33,539 bases of DNA from Candidatus Eisenbergiella merdipullorum. GTDB lineage: Bacteria > Bacillota > Clostridia > Lachnospirales > Lachnospiraceae. The stretch covers positions 1-33,539 of the forward strand of contig DWYY01000131.1 in NCBI GenBank assembly GCA_019118445.1, in the 5' to 3' direction. Below are positions 24,694 through 32,151 of this stretch, piece by piece. Made by a program: the position numbers and the translations under genes. The notes under the pieces were generated by a model, which was not told the DNA's origin, made no database searches, and was given only the letters and a program-made list of their open reading frames with translations. Each line of letters starts with the position of its first letter. Position 1 is the first letter of the stretch.

Positions 24694-25980
24694 ATGCATG
24701 CAGCACTGATCGGAGCGGGGGAGGAATCCCTCCATACCATAAAAATGGCGCAGAAGCTCGGCGTATTTGTGACCGCGCTGGACGGGAATCCGGCTGCGGA
24801 AGGACTGAAGGCCGCCGACGAAGGGCTTGCGGTGGACATTTCCAGAGAGGATGAAGTGCAAAGAACGCTGCGGGAACGCATAAGGAACCGTGCCGGAGGG
24901 AGCGGGCCGGATTTTGTGGTCACAGGCCCCATCGGCAGGTATCTGACGACGGCTGGAGCGGTGAACGACACCTTCCATCTGCGCGGCATCAGCAGGCAGT
25001 CAGCCGTCTGGTGCACGGATAAGTACCTGTTTCATGAAAAACTGACGGCGGTAGGGTTAAGAGACTGCCGCTGTTATCTGGTTTCAGGTTTCGGTGGGAA
25101 AGGGGAGACAGGAGTTCATTCTGCTTTGGATAACCTAATAGAACGGGCAGAAAAAGAGCTTTCCTTCCCTGCTATTCTGAAACCGCGCTACGGTTCCGGC
25201 AGCCGGGGAATTTTTTTCCTGAAAAACAGACAGGAGCTTGGGGCGGCGCTGGCGGAGCTGGAAGAAGAAGGAAAAAGCGGTCCTGTTGAAGATCATGTGC
25301 TGGAGGAAGCGGTTCCCGGCGTGGAATACGGCGTGGACGCGGCGATGGATGGGGAACATTACTGCCAGATCCTGCTTCGCAGAAAGCTGCTGACCCCGCC
25401 TCCTGCGAGACAGGCGGTGGGATACTTTTCCGTGCCGGCAGAAACAGAGCAGGACAGACTGCTGATCCGCCGGGTGCGTGGCTTTCTGGAACAGGTAACG
25501 GCTGTCCTCGGCCTGCGGGACTGCCTGATACATGCGGATCTGATGATCTCTTCAGAAAGGATTTTTGTCATCGAGCTTTCCGCCCGGCCTTCCGGCCATC
25601 ATCTGCACGATCTGTTCACCCCCATGGCGACGGGCGTGGATATGGCGGAAGCGTTCATCCGCTGCCAGTGCGGGCTTTCCTATTCCTATGAACCTGAGGA
25701 AACACGCCGGCTCCTGATCCGGTATTTCGCACTGCCGGAGGGCATTGTGCGCCGGGTGCCGGAAAAGGAGGAACTATCGCTGCCGGATGGCGTCTGCCTG
25801 CGCGCGTGGGAATGTGACATTCATTCCGGAGACCGCCTGGAGCGCGTGACCTGCGGACATTCCGTGATGGGACGGGGATATTTTATCCTGGAAGGCGGAA
25901 CGGATGAGAAAATGGAGATGGCTGCGGAGGAGATCCTGAGGGAGTTTGTGATTGAAAGCGGAAAAGAAATATCGGAATAA
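24694..25980 (+). CDS. ATP-grasp ligase in the pse operon
   Basis: Carboxylate-amine ligase-type protein of 428 residues. A pre-ATP-grasp Rossmann-like domain comes first (MHAALIGAGEESLHTIKMA; GPIGRYLTTAGAVND). Then CTDKYLFHEKL (107-117), the ATP-binding lysine segment AILKPRYGSGSRG (160-172, Lys163), a hinge region (VLEEAVPGVEYGVD, 202-215), and the metal-binding IHADLMIS...FVIELSARPSGHHLHDL (279-307, Glu294). The domain order matches the carbamoyl-phosphate-synthase-like ATP-grasp group, whose members couple an acid to an amine or thiol through an acyl phosphate. The start at 24694 follows AGAGAGGAAAG. It is not a standard Pse enzyme; position suggests it attaches an acyl or aminoacyl group to the amino sugar (inference). 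Confidence 0.82.
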   Translation: MHAALIGAGEESLHTIKMAQKLGVFVTALDGNPAAEGLKAADEGLAVDISREDEVQRTLRERIRNRAGGSGPDFVVTGPIGRYLTTAGAVNDTFHLRGISRQSAVWCTDKYLFHEKLTAVGLRDCRCYLVSGFGGKGETGVHSALDNLIERAEKELSFPAILKPRYGSGSRGIFFLKNRQELGAALAELEEEGKSGPVEDHVLEEAVPGVEYGVDAAMDGEHYCQILLRRKLLTPPPARQAVGYFSVPAETEQDRLLIRRVRGFLEQVTAVLGLRDCLIHADLMISSERIFVIELSARPSGHHLHDLFTPMATGVDMAEAFIRCQCGLSYSYEPEETRRLLIRYFALPEGIVRRVPEKEELSLPDGVCLRAWECDIHSGDRLERVTCGHSVMGRGYFILEGGTDEKMEMAAEEILREFVIESGKEISE

Positions 25981-26043
25981 AGCCGGTATTTTCTGACGCT
26001 TCTTCCGGGGGCAGAGCAAACGCTATAGAAAGGACAGCCGCGT

Positions 26044-26406
26044 CTATTCGGAAGGACAGGTGATCTCCACAAGCTGCTCGATCATATGGTGCAAAAGCTG
26101 CGCCTGGCTGGTTTCCGCAGCCTTATAGTACACTTCCTTGCCTTCCCGGCGGCTCGTGATCAGGCCGGCGGCCTTGAGCTGCCTCAGATGATGGGATACC
26201 GCCGGGCTGCTCATGTCAACCAGGGCGGAGATGTTGATCACGCATTCCTCGCAGTGGCACAGAAGCCAGAAGATGCGGATGCGGCTTCCATCTCCAAGCT
26301 GCTTGAAAATATCGGCGACGGTCTGAAAACTGTCCACGCTCGGCATATCTTTCAGTTGATGTTCGATTTTCTGTCCATGGTCATGGGGCAAGCTTTTTTC
26401 TGTCAT
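26044..26406 (-). CDS. ArsR/CadC-family metal-sensing repressor
   Basis: 120 residues. Winged helix-turn-helix of the ArsR/SmtB family: VADIFKQLGDGSRIRIFWLL (about 27-46), LCHCEECVINISALVDMSSPAVSHHLRQLK (recognition helix near 66-76) and the wing SRREGKEVYYK (about 84-94). LCHCEEC is the Cys-containing alpha-3 metal site of CadC-like sensors; the extra Cys and His (also the N-terminal HDHGQ and C-terminal HH) fit a soft-metal site. The start at 26406 is chosen for AGGAGG at 26415-26420, eight bases away. It is divergent from the HMA and P-type ATPase genes it should repress. A weak own promoter (TTCCGC, 17 bp, TACAAT) lies at 26455-26427. Confidence 0.9.
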   Translation of the reverse strand: MTEKSLPHDHGQKIEHQLKDMPSVDSFQTVADIFKQLGDGSRIRIFWLLCHCEECVINISALVDMSSPAVSHHLRQLKAAGLITSRREGKEVYYKAAETSQAQLLHHMIEQLVEITCPSE

Positions 26407-26548
26407 GGATTTTCCCTCCTGCAAGAATTGTACCACATCATCGAAAACTGCGGAAGTGAGAATTATTTTCACCTGCGGCAGAGGCCAGAGAACCGTTTTC
26501 GTTCATAAAATTTTTTAAAAAAAAGAGATTGAAAAAAGAAAAAAGGTG

Positions 26549-26577
26549 TTGACGAATGGGAGCGGGGAGAATATAAT
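26549..26577 (+). promoter_or_regulatory. Sigma-A promoter of the metal efflux operon
   Basis: TTGACG (26549-26554), 17-bp spacer, perfect TATAAT (26572-26577): the strongest promoter in the window. The preceding bases (26510-26545) are A-rich and may act as an UP element. It drives the HMA protein and P-type ATPase and lies in the divergent gap with the ArsR gene. Confidence 0.85.
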
Positions 26578-26583
26578 AGCATT

Positions 26584-26609
26584 AACAATTAAAAGATTAT
26601 TTAATTGTT
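26584..26609 (+). promoter_or_regulatory. Palindromic operator for the ArsR/CadC repressor
   Basis: AACAATTAAA (26584-26593) and TTTAATTGTT (26600-26609) form a perfect 10-bp inverted repeat around six bases. It starts seven bases after the -10 box, at about the transcription start, where ArsR-family operators commonly lie. Assignment to the adjacent repressor is by position. Confidence 0.7.
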
Positions 26610-26633
26610 GAATTTACAGGAAAGGAAACAGTT

Positions 26634-26852
26634 ATGAAAAAGACATATAAGATCGATGTGGACTGCGCAAATTGTGCCAATAAGATGGAGGCTGCCGCGA
26701 AGAAGACCGCGGGTGTTAAGGATGCCACCGTCAACTTCATGACCCTCAAGATGAACGTGGAATTTGAAGATGGTCATGAGCCCAAAACCGTTATGCAGGA
26801 GGTCCGTAAGAACTGCAAGAAGGTAGAGGACGACTGCGAGGTATTTATCTGA
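26634..26852 (+). CDS. HMA-domain heavy-metal chaperone
   Basis: 72-residue ferredoxin-like heavy-metal-associated domain. Cys11-x-x-Cys14 in VDCANCANKM binds the metal. The DCANC form, rather than MTCxxC, is typical of the N-terminal HMA domains of zinc/cadmium ATPases such as ZntA and CadA, which suggests Zn(II)/Cd(II) specificity. An acidic, Cys-containing end (VEDDCEVFI) may add a ligand. RBS AGGAAAG precedes the ATG. The ATPase downstream has no HMA domain of its own, so this protein probably supplies that function in trans. It is the first gene after the operator. Confidence 0.9.
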   Translation: MKKTYKIDVDCANCANKMEAAAKKTAGVKDATVNFMTLKMNVEFEDGHEPKTVMQEVRKNCKKVEDDCEVFI

Positions 26853-26866
26853 AGACGCCGTTTTAC

Positions 26867-26902
26867 AGGACTCTGCCTGCCGCCTGTGGCAGGCAGAGTC
26901 CT
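26867..26902 (+). other. Perfect 15-bp stem-loop between the HMA and ATPase genes
   Basis: AGGACTCTGCCTGCC (26867-26881) is perfectly inverted at 26888-26902 with loop GCCTGT. No T-tract follows, so it is more likely an mRNA-stabilising or processing stem, or a partial attenuator that gives more chaperone than pump, than a full terminator. Confidence 0.65.
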
Positions 26903-26928
26903 ATCAGCGAGAAAAGAGGAAATGGATT

Positions 26929-28815
26929 ATGAATAAGAAACAAAGGACCATGCTGCTGCGTATTATCGTTGCGGCGGTCCTTTTGATCGCATTGAAGTTT
27001 ATCCCGGTCACAGGCTGGCTCCGGTTTATCCTGTATCTGATCCCGTATTTTGTGATCGGTTATGATATCCTGCTGAAGGCTTTCAAGGGAATCAAAAACC
27101 ATCAGGTTTTTGATGAAAATTTTCTGATGGCGGTCGCCACTGTCGGCGCCATCGCCCTCGCTCTTTATGAACAGAACGGGGATTATACGGAAGCCGTCGC
27201 GGTCATGCTGTTTTATCAGGTGGGCGAGTGGTTCCAGAGCTATGCGGTGGGCAAGAGCCGCCGGAATATCAGCGAGCTGATGGATATCCGTCCCGACTAT
27301 GCAAATATTGAAAAAGACGGGAAGCTGGAAAAGGTGGACCCGGATGAGGTGGAGATCGGAAGCGTTATCGTGGTCCAGCCTGGTGAAAAGGTACCCATTG
27401 ACGGCACGATCATAGAAGGGGCCTCCACATTGAACGCCAGCGCTCTGACGGGAGAGAGCCTGCCGCGCGACGCGAAGGCGGGCGATGAGATCATCAGCGG
27501 CTGCATCAACATGACAGGCGTGCTGAAGATAAAGACCACGAAGGAATTTGGGGAGTCCACCGTTTCCAAGATCCTGGATCTGGTAGAAAACGCGAGCTCC
27601 AGAAAGTCAAGATCGGAAGATTTCATTTCCCGGTTCGCGAGGATCTATACACCGGCTGTGTGCTACGCGGCTCTGGCGCTGGCGGTCCTGCCGCCTCTGG
27701 TCCGTATGTTCGGGATGGGGATTCCCGCTGAGTGGGGCACTTGGATCTACCGGGCCCTGACCTTCCTCGTGATCAGTTGTCCGTGCGCGCTGGTGATCAG
27801 CATACCGCTGAGCTTTTTTGCCGGGATCGGCGGAGCGAGCAACGCGGGCGTTCTGGTGAAGGGCTCCAATTATCTGGAAACCCTTTCAAAGACCAAAATT
27901 GTTGTTTTCGATAAAACCGGAACCCTGACGCAGGGCGTGTTCGAGGTGAACGGAATCCATCACAGCAGCATCGACGAAGCGAAGCTGGTGGAGTACGCGG
28001 CCCTGGCGGAAAGCGCATCCTCCCATCCCATCAGCAAGAGCCTGCAGAAGGCGTATGGAAAGGAAATCGACCGGAGCCGTGTTACGGACATTCAGGAGAT
28101 CAGCGGAAACGGCGTGATCGCGAAAGTGGACGGCGTAGAGGTGGCGGCCGGGAACGGCAAGCTGATGGACCACATCGGCGTGAATTATATCAACTGCCAT
28201 TCCGTCGGCACTATCATCCACATGGCAGTGGACGGAAAATATGCCGGCCATATCGTGATCTCCGATATCGTGAAGCCTCATTCCGCTGAGGCAATAAAAG
28301 AACTGAAGGCTTCCGGCGTCCGCAGGACCGTCATGCTCACCGGAGATGCGCGTAAGGTTGCCGAGCAGGTGGCAGGAGAGCTTGGTATCGATGAGGTATA
28401 CAGCGAACTGCTTCCCGCCGACAAGGTGGAGAAGGTGGAGGAGCTGCTGAAAACCAGATCCGAAAAGGAAAAGCTGGCCTTCGTTGGAGACGGCATCAAC
28501 GACGCGCCGGTTCTCAGACGGGCGGACATCGGTATTGCCATGGGAGCCATGGGCTCTGACGCCGCTATCGAAGCGGCGGATGTGGTTCTGATGGACGACG
28601 ATCCCATGAAGATCGCAAAGGCAATCCGCATCTCCCGGAAATGCCTGCGGATCGTGTACCAGAATATCGTGTTCGCCATCGGCATCAAGCTGATCTGCCT
28701 TGCATTGGGAGCGGTCGGCATCGCCAACATGTGGCTTGCCATCTTTGCAGATGTGGGCGTGATGATCCTGGCCGTGCTGAATGCGATACGGGCTTTGTTT
28801 GTGAAGAAGCTGTAA
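26929..28815 (+). CDS. Heavy-metal P1B-type ATPase, Zn/Cd exporter type
   Basis: Pumps divalent metal out of the cytoplasm with ATP. 628 residues, about eight membrane spans. Actuator domain with ALTGESLP (about 173-180); Cys284-Pro-Cys286 in SCPCALVISIPLSF of the sixth span; phosphorylation site Asp328 in FDKTGTLT; ASSHPISKS (the HP motif); GDGINDAPVL hinge. The last two spans carry NIVFAIGIKLICLAL (conserved Lys) and FADVGVMILAVLNAIRAL (conserved Asp), the P1B-2 signature for Zn(II), Cd(II) and Pb(II). There is no N-terminal HMA domain; the stand-alone HMA protein upstream replaces it. RBS GAAAAGAGG precedes the ATG. Controlled by the ArsR-type repressor through the operon promoter. Confidence 0.93.
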   Translation: MNKKQRTMLLRIIVAAVLLIALKFIPVTGWLRFILYLIPYFVIGYDILLKAFKGIKNHQVFDENFLMAVATVGAIALALYEQNGDYTEAVAVMLFYQVGEWFQSYAVGKSRRNISELMDIRPDYANIEKDGKLEKVDPDEVEIGSVIVVQPGEKVPIDGTIIEGASTLNASALTGESLPRDAKAGDEIISGCINMTGVLKIKTTKEFGESTVSKILDLVENASSRKSRSEDFISRFARIYTPAVCYAALALAVLPPLVRMFGMGIPAEWGTWIYRALTFLVISCPCALVISIPLSFFAGIGGASNAGVLVKGSNYLETLSKTKIVVFDKTGTLTQGVFEVNGIHHSSIDEAKLVEYAALAESASSHPISKSLQKAYGKEIDRSRVTDIQEISGNGVIAKVDGVEVAAGNGKLMDHIGVNYINCHSVGTIIHMAVDGKYAGHIVISDIVKPHSAEAIKELKASGVRRTVMLTGDARKVAEQVAGELGIDEVYSELLPADKVEKVEELLKTRSEKEKLAFVGDGINDAPVLRRADIGIAMGAMGSDAAIEAADVVLMDDDPMKIAKAIRISRKCLRIVYQNIVFAIGIKLICLALGAVGIANMWLAIFADVGVMILAVLNAIRALFVKKL

Positions 28816-28900
28816 TAGAAAAGTCTTTTTTTGAGTATTCTGATGGCTGAAGTTATCGCGGCGCTGATTGCGGTTTTGCTGATGATCCGGAACGCGCATA

Positions 28901-28940
28901 AGGGAGCTGTACACATTTTTTTCGATGTGTACAGCTCCCT
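28901..28940. terminator. Perfect 16-bp inverted repeat between convergent genes
   Basis: AGGGAGCTGTACACAT (28901-28916) pairs perfectly with 28925-28940 around a T-rich 8-nt loop. It lies between the stop of the ATPase gene (+) and the stop of pseI (-), as expected for a bidirectional terminator, although neither side has a long T-tract. Confidence 0.65.
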
Positions 28941-28970
28941 GCATTTATGAAAGAGCCTGGCTGACGAAGA

Positions 28971-30026
28971 TCACTTCCCGATCAGCTCCCACCCCATCGG
29001 CGTCCCCTTCTTTATGGCGCAGGCCGCCTTTTTTCCCAGAATCTCTTCATAGTACATGGTATGCAGTCCGTTTCCGGGACGGACAGAGCGGACGTTTTCC
29101 GGCGTCAGCTCTTCTCCGGCGGCGATGTCCTTCGCCGCGAACAGGGAGCGGCAGTCGCCATGCTCCACCACCTGCACGGGAGTGAGGTGGTAATCGGAAT
29201 CGCCCAGCGCCTTTTCCACTGCGCGGATGTTTTTGACCATGTCGGCAAATTCCTCCGGTTCCATGGAGAAGGAGCCGTCCGGGCCGCCGTCCGCACGGCG
29301 CAGGGTCAGGTGCTTCTCGATCATCCGGGCGCCGAGAGCAGTGGCGGCAGTGGCCACCGCATTTCCCATGGAATGATCAGACAGGCCGGTGAGACAGCCG
29401 AAGGTACGGCCCAGGGTGGGCATCATATTCAGGTGAATGTCCTCGTAGGGGGTGGGGTAGGCGGAGACGCATTTCATAAGAAGAACGTCCTCATTTCCTT
29501 CCTCCCGGCAGACCGCAAGGGCCCGCTCGATATCCGTAAGGTATGCCACGCCAGTCGCCAGGATCACGGGCTTATGAAGGCGGGCAATCCGGCGGATGAG
29601 GGGAAGATCGGTGATCTCATAGGAGGCCACCTTGTAGGCGGGCATGTTCATGGAAGCCATGAAGTCCACTGCCGTGGCGTCAAAGGGGGAGGAAAAGCAT
29701 TCCAGTCCCAGACGGTTCGCTTCCTCCATCAGCTTAGGCTGCCAGTCCCAGGGGGTGTAGGCTTCCTCATACAGCTTGTGAAGCGTGGTGCCGTCCCAGA
29801 CGGTTCCCTCGTTGATCTGAAAATCCGGGGAATCACAGTCCAGGGTGATGGTGTCGGCGGTATAGGTCTGCAGCTTGATGGCGTCCGCTCCGGCCTCCTT
29901 CGCGGCATGGATGATTTCGATGGCCCGGTTGTAATCCTGCAGGTGGTTGGCAGACATTTCCGCCACGATGAAAACGGGGCAGTTTTCTCCTACCCTGCGG
30001 GAACCGATGGTAAACTGCTTATTCAT
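28971..30026 (-). CDS. pseI: Pseudaminic acid synthase
   Basis: Condenses 2,4-diacetamido-2,4,6-trideoxy-L-altrose with phosphoenolpyruvate to give pseudaminic acid. 351 residues: NeuB-type TIM barrel (VFIVAEMSANHLQDYNRAIEI-type start; ADAIKLQTYTADTITL about 48-63; ECFSSPFDATAVDFM; LSDHSMGNAVATAATALGA; IEKHLTLRR) and a C-terminal SAF/antifreeze-like domain (RSLFAAKDIAAGEELTPENV to the end). KLQTYT and the DGPDGSFSMEP-like segment favour PseI over sialic acid synthase NeuB. AAGGAG supports the ATG at 30026, which overlaps the upstream decarboxylase stop by eight bases. It is the last gene of the minus-strand pse block. Confidence 0.93.
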   Translation of the reverse strand: MNKQFTIGSRRVGENCPVFIVAEMSANHLQDYNRAIEIIHAAKEAGADAIKLQTYTADTITLDCDSPDFQINEGTVWDGTTLHKLYEEAYTPWDWQPKLMEEANRLGLECFSSPFDATAVDFMASMNMPAYKVASYEITDLPLIRRIARLHKPVILATGVAYLTDIERALAVCREEGNEDVLLMKCVSAYPTPYEDIHLNMMPTLGRTFGCLTGLSDHSMGNAVATAATALGARMIEKHLTLRRADGGPDGSFSMEPEEFADMVKNIRAVEKALGDSDYHLTPVQVVEHGDCRSLFAAKDIAAGEELTPENVRSVRPGNGLHTMYYEEILGKKAACAIKKGTPMGWELIGK

Positions 30027-31236
30027 GAAGCGTGTCTCCTTCCGTGTAATTTTTCTGCATGAATTCCTCCACATCCCACTGATCTCTGGCCTTGAAGAGG
30101 CTGCCGTCCCGCTTCGTCACCCAGACGGGAGGAAAATAATGAATGAAAAGAGGATTCAGGCACATGGTGTAGCCGCCGGCGGTATCGTAGATGATCCGGT
30201 CCCCTTTTTGCAGGGCGGGACCGTCCTTGATCTCAAACAGGCGGTCGTATTCCATGCAGGTAAAGCCGGTCACCCACTGGCTGGGAACCGTCGGGCGGCC
30301 CTCCGGCGCATCCGTGTATTCGATATGATGCGGATACACATGTCTGGTAACCAGAGGGTTCAGGTTGGTGCGGCTTCCGTCCGTCACCAGAAATACGTGG
30401 TTCCGGATGTGCTTTACATCCAGAACGGTGGTGGCAAAGGTGGTAGCGCGGGAGATCAGGCTGACGCCGGGCTCCGCGATCAGAACGGTTTCCTTCGGAT
30501 CGAAGGCGGCACGAAGCTCCCGGCAGATGGCGGGGAAATAGTCCCGGTAGTCGGGCTTGTCATCCCGGCCGCCGAAATAGCCGCCGCCCATGTCCACATA
30601 GGATAGCTTCAGGCCATATTCCTGTGCGATTTTCACCGCCGTGCGGGCCAGAGCACCGTAGACGTTCACCGTGCGGGACTGGGTGGAGGAGTGCAGGTGA
30701 AGGCCGGAAATCTTCACGTTGGGAAGGGCGCTCAGGGAACGGATGACTTCGGCAAGCGCGCCGTTTTCATAGCAGTAGCCGAAGCGTCCGCCCTCCTCCT
30801 CCACCAGAACCTCATCCGGGCAGAGGGAGGCGATATCGCAGTTGACCCGCAGGCCCACGGAAAAGGTCCGGTCGGGAAAGCGTGCGGAAAGCTCCGAAAG
30901 CCATGCCGGCTCCTCGCTGGAATCCAGGTTCACCAGGCCGCCGGCCAGAAGGATGTCGGTGAAAATCTCTTTTTCCTTGATCGGCCCGTTATAGATGATC
31001 TGATTGTCCGGAAAGCCCAGCCTTTTTGCCAGACGGTATTCCGTTCCGGAGACGATTTCCGCATAAAAGCCCTGCTCCTTCATGTAGCAGAGGAGCCAGG
31101 GAAGGGAATTGGTTTTGACGGAATAGCCCACGATCCAGTTTCCCCAGTTATCGGTCAGGGCCTGTTTTAAAATGGAAACGTCCTTGTCCAGATCCGTTTC
31201 CTGAATATGAAAATAGGGGGTATTCAATGCTTGCAA
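30019..31236 (-). CDS. Fold-III PLP-dependent decarboxylase (LysA/ODC-like) in the pse operon
   Basis: 405 residues, alanine-racemase-type barrel plus C-terminal beta domain, group IV amino-acid decarboxylases (diaminopimelate, ornithine, carboxynorspermidine). Lys41 in GYSVKTNSLP forms the Schiff base; His180/His182 in GLHLHSS, GGGYFGG (217-223) and EPGVSL (255-260) bind PLP; Cys327 and Asp331 in FTCMEYDRLF and Tyr356 in AGGYTMCL are the cross-dimer residues. The substrate is not predictable. A TTG start at 31236 is preferred: AGGA is seven bases away and the core begins at once (LNTPYFHI), whereas the ATG 63 bases upstream has no RBS. It overlaps pseI and is not a canonical Pse enzyme. Confidence 0.83.
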   Translation of the reverse strand: MQALNTPYFHIQETDLDKDVSILKQALTDNWGNWIVGYSVKTNSLPWLLCYMKEQGFYAEIVSGTEYRLAKRLGFPDNQIIYNGPIKEKEIFTDILLAGGLVNLDSSEEPAWLSELSARFPDRTFSVGLRVNCDIASLCPDEVLVEEEGGRFGYCYENGALAEVIRSLSALPNVKISGLHLHSSTQSRTVNVYGALARTAVKIAQEYGLKLSYVDMGGGYFGGRDDKPDYRDYFPAICRELRAAFDPKETVLIAEPGVSLISRATTFATTVLDVKHIRNHVFLVTDGSRTNLNPLVTRHVYPHHIEYTDAPEGRPTVPSQWVTGFTCMEYDRLFEIKDGPALQKGDRIIYDTAGGYTMCLNPLFIHYFPPVWVTKRDGSLFKARDQWDVEEFMQKNYTEGDTLHE

Positions 31237-31374
31237 GGTGTTGTCCTTTCTTGATGGCTTTAATCCCGCGGGCAGCAGGACAGGCGGATATGCCTGCATG
31301 TCTGTCTGACGGCTGCCGTTATGCCCCGGGGGACTGCTGGGACCATGATGTTCAGCAGAGGGCTGCCGCAGCGG

Positions 31375-32097
31375 TTACGCCCCGGCAGAATCCGCTGTAT
31401 GGAGTCTGCGGTATTTCAGCTCTGCGATCTCCCAGTCCTCTTCGGTATCGATGTCCTGTACCTCAAGATCCGTGAGATAGATGGGAACCAGATCCGCCAC
31501 ATCCGTGGTGCCGTCCCGCAGGAAGGCGTCCGTGCGGCAGGCGTAGAACTGGCCGCAGTCATGATACATTTTCTCCAGATCCTGGGAGCGGGTGTTCTGG
31601 TACTGCGGATATTTGCGCCGGACGCGGCCGTTTTCCACGATCAGTCCGCGCTGGGGCGGATAGGAAAAGGCAACCACGGGCATCACGGACTCCGCCGTAT
31701 CCAGAAGGGCCATGGCCTCCCTAAGCCTCTCCGCGGTGAGGAAGGGAGCGGTGGGATAGATGCAGCAGAAGCGTTCAAAATGGGTTCCCTGCTTTTCATA
31801 CTCCCGGATGACTTCCAGAATGACGTCATCCGTGGAGGCATAATCCCCGGAGGTGTCCTCCGAGCGGAGGAAGGGAACGACGGCGCCACACTGCCTGGCG
31901 ACGAGGGCGATTTTTTCGTCGTCCGTAGAAACCATCACCTCATCGAAGACACCCGATTCCAGGGCGGCCCGGATGGAATAGGAAAGGATGGGGCGGCCGC
32001 AGAAATCCCGGATGTTTTTATGGGGGATGCGCTTGCTTCCGCCGCGTGCGGTGATGATCGCGACCGCTTTTTTCAGTTTGTTTTCAGTTCCCGGCAT
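31375..32097 (-). CDS. pseF: Pseudaminic acid cytidylyltransferase
   Basis: Activates the nonulosonic acid with CTP to CMP-Pse. 240 residues, CMP-NeuAc synthetase family. ITARGGSKRIPHKN (about 15-28) binds CTP; VSTDDEKIALVARQCGAVVPFLR (about 57-79), DVILEVIREY, YPTAPFLTAERL (about 114-125) and DCGQFYACRTDAFL (about 184-197) follow, the last being typical of PseF. Ends with DLEVQDIDTEEDWEIAELKY, the family C-terminus. A G-rich AAAGG/CAGG precedes the ATG, with a GC-rich hairpin (32119-32133) just before it. There is a 138-base gap to the decarboxylase start. LegF/NeuA-type substrate is possible, but the neighbours favour Pse. Confidence 0.92.
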   Translation of the reverse strand: MPGTENKLKKAVAIITARGGSKRIPHKNIRDFCGRPILSYSIRAALESGVFDEVMVSTDDEKIALVARQCGAVVPFLRSEDTSGDYASTDDVILEVIREYEKQGTHFERFCCIYPTAPFLTAERLREAMALLDTAESVMPVVAFSYPPQRGLIVENGRVRRKYPQYQNTRSQDLEKMYHDCGQFYACRTDAFLRDGTTDVADLVPIYLTDLEVQDIDTEEDWEIAELKYRRLHTADSAGA

Positions 32098-32118
32098 ATT
32101 TTAAAACCTGACCTTTCC

Positions 32119-32133
32119 GCCGCGTAGCGCGGC
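32119..32133 (-). other. Hairpin in the pseG-pseF gap
   Basis: GCCGCG/CGCGGC with a 3-nt loop, just ahead of the pseF RBS on the minus strand. On the plus strand it is followed by TTTTGTTTT and would look like a terminator, but no plus-strand gene reads into it. It may affect pseF translation. Confidence 0.4.
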
Positions 32134-32151
32134 TTTTGTTTTGGCGGCATT

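Noticed and set aside
22508..24706. 732-codon open frame on the minus strand, antisense to pseC and the following GT2
   Set aside because: Its translation is His/Arg/Gln/Leu-rich with no recognisable motif, and it lies opposite two well-supported genes. Such frames arise from the codon bias of GC-rich genes.
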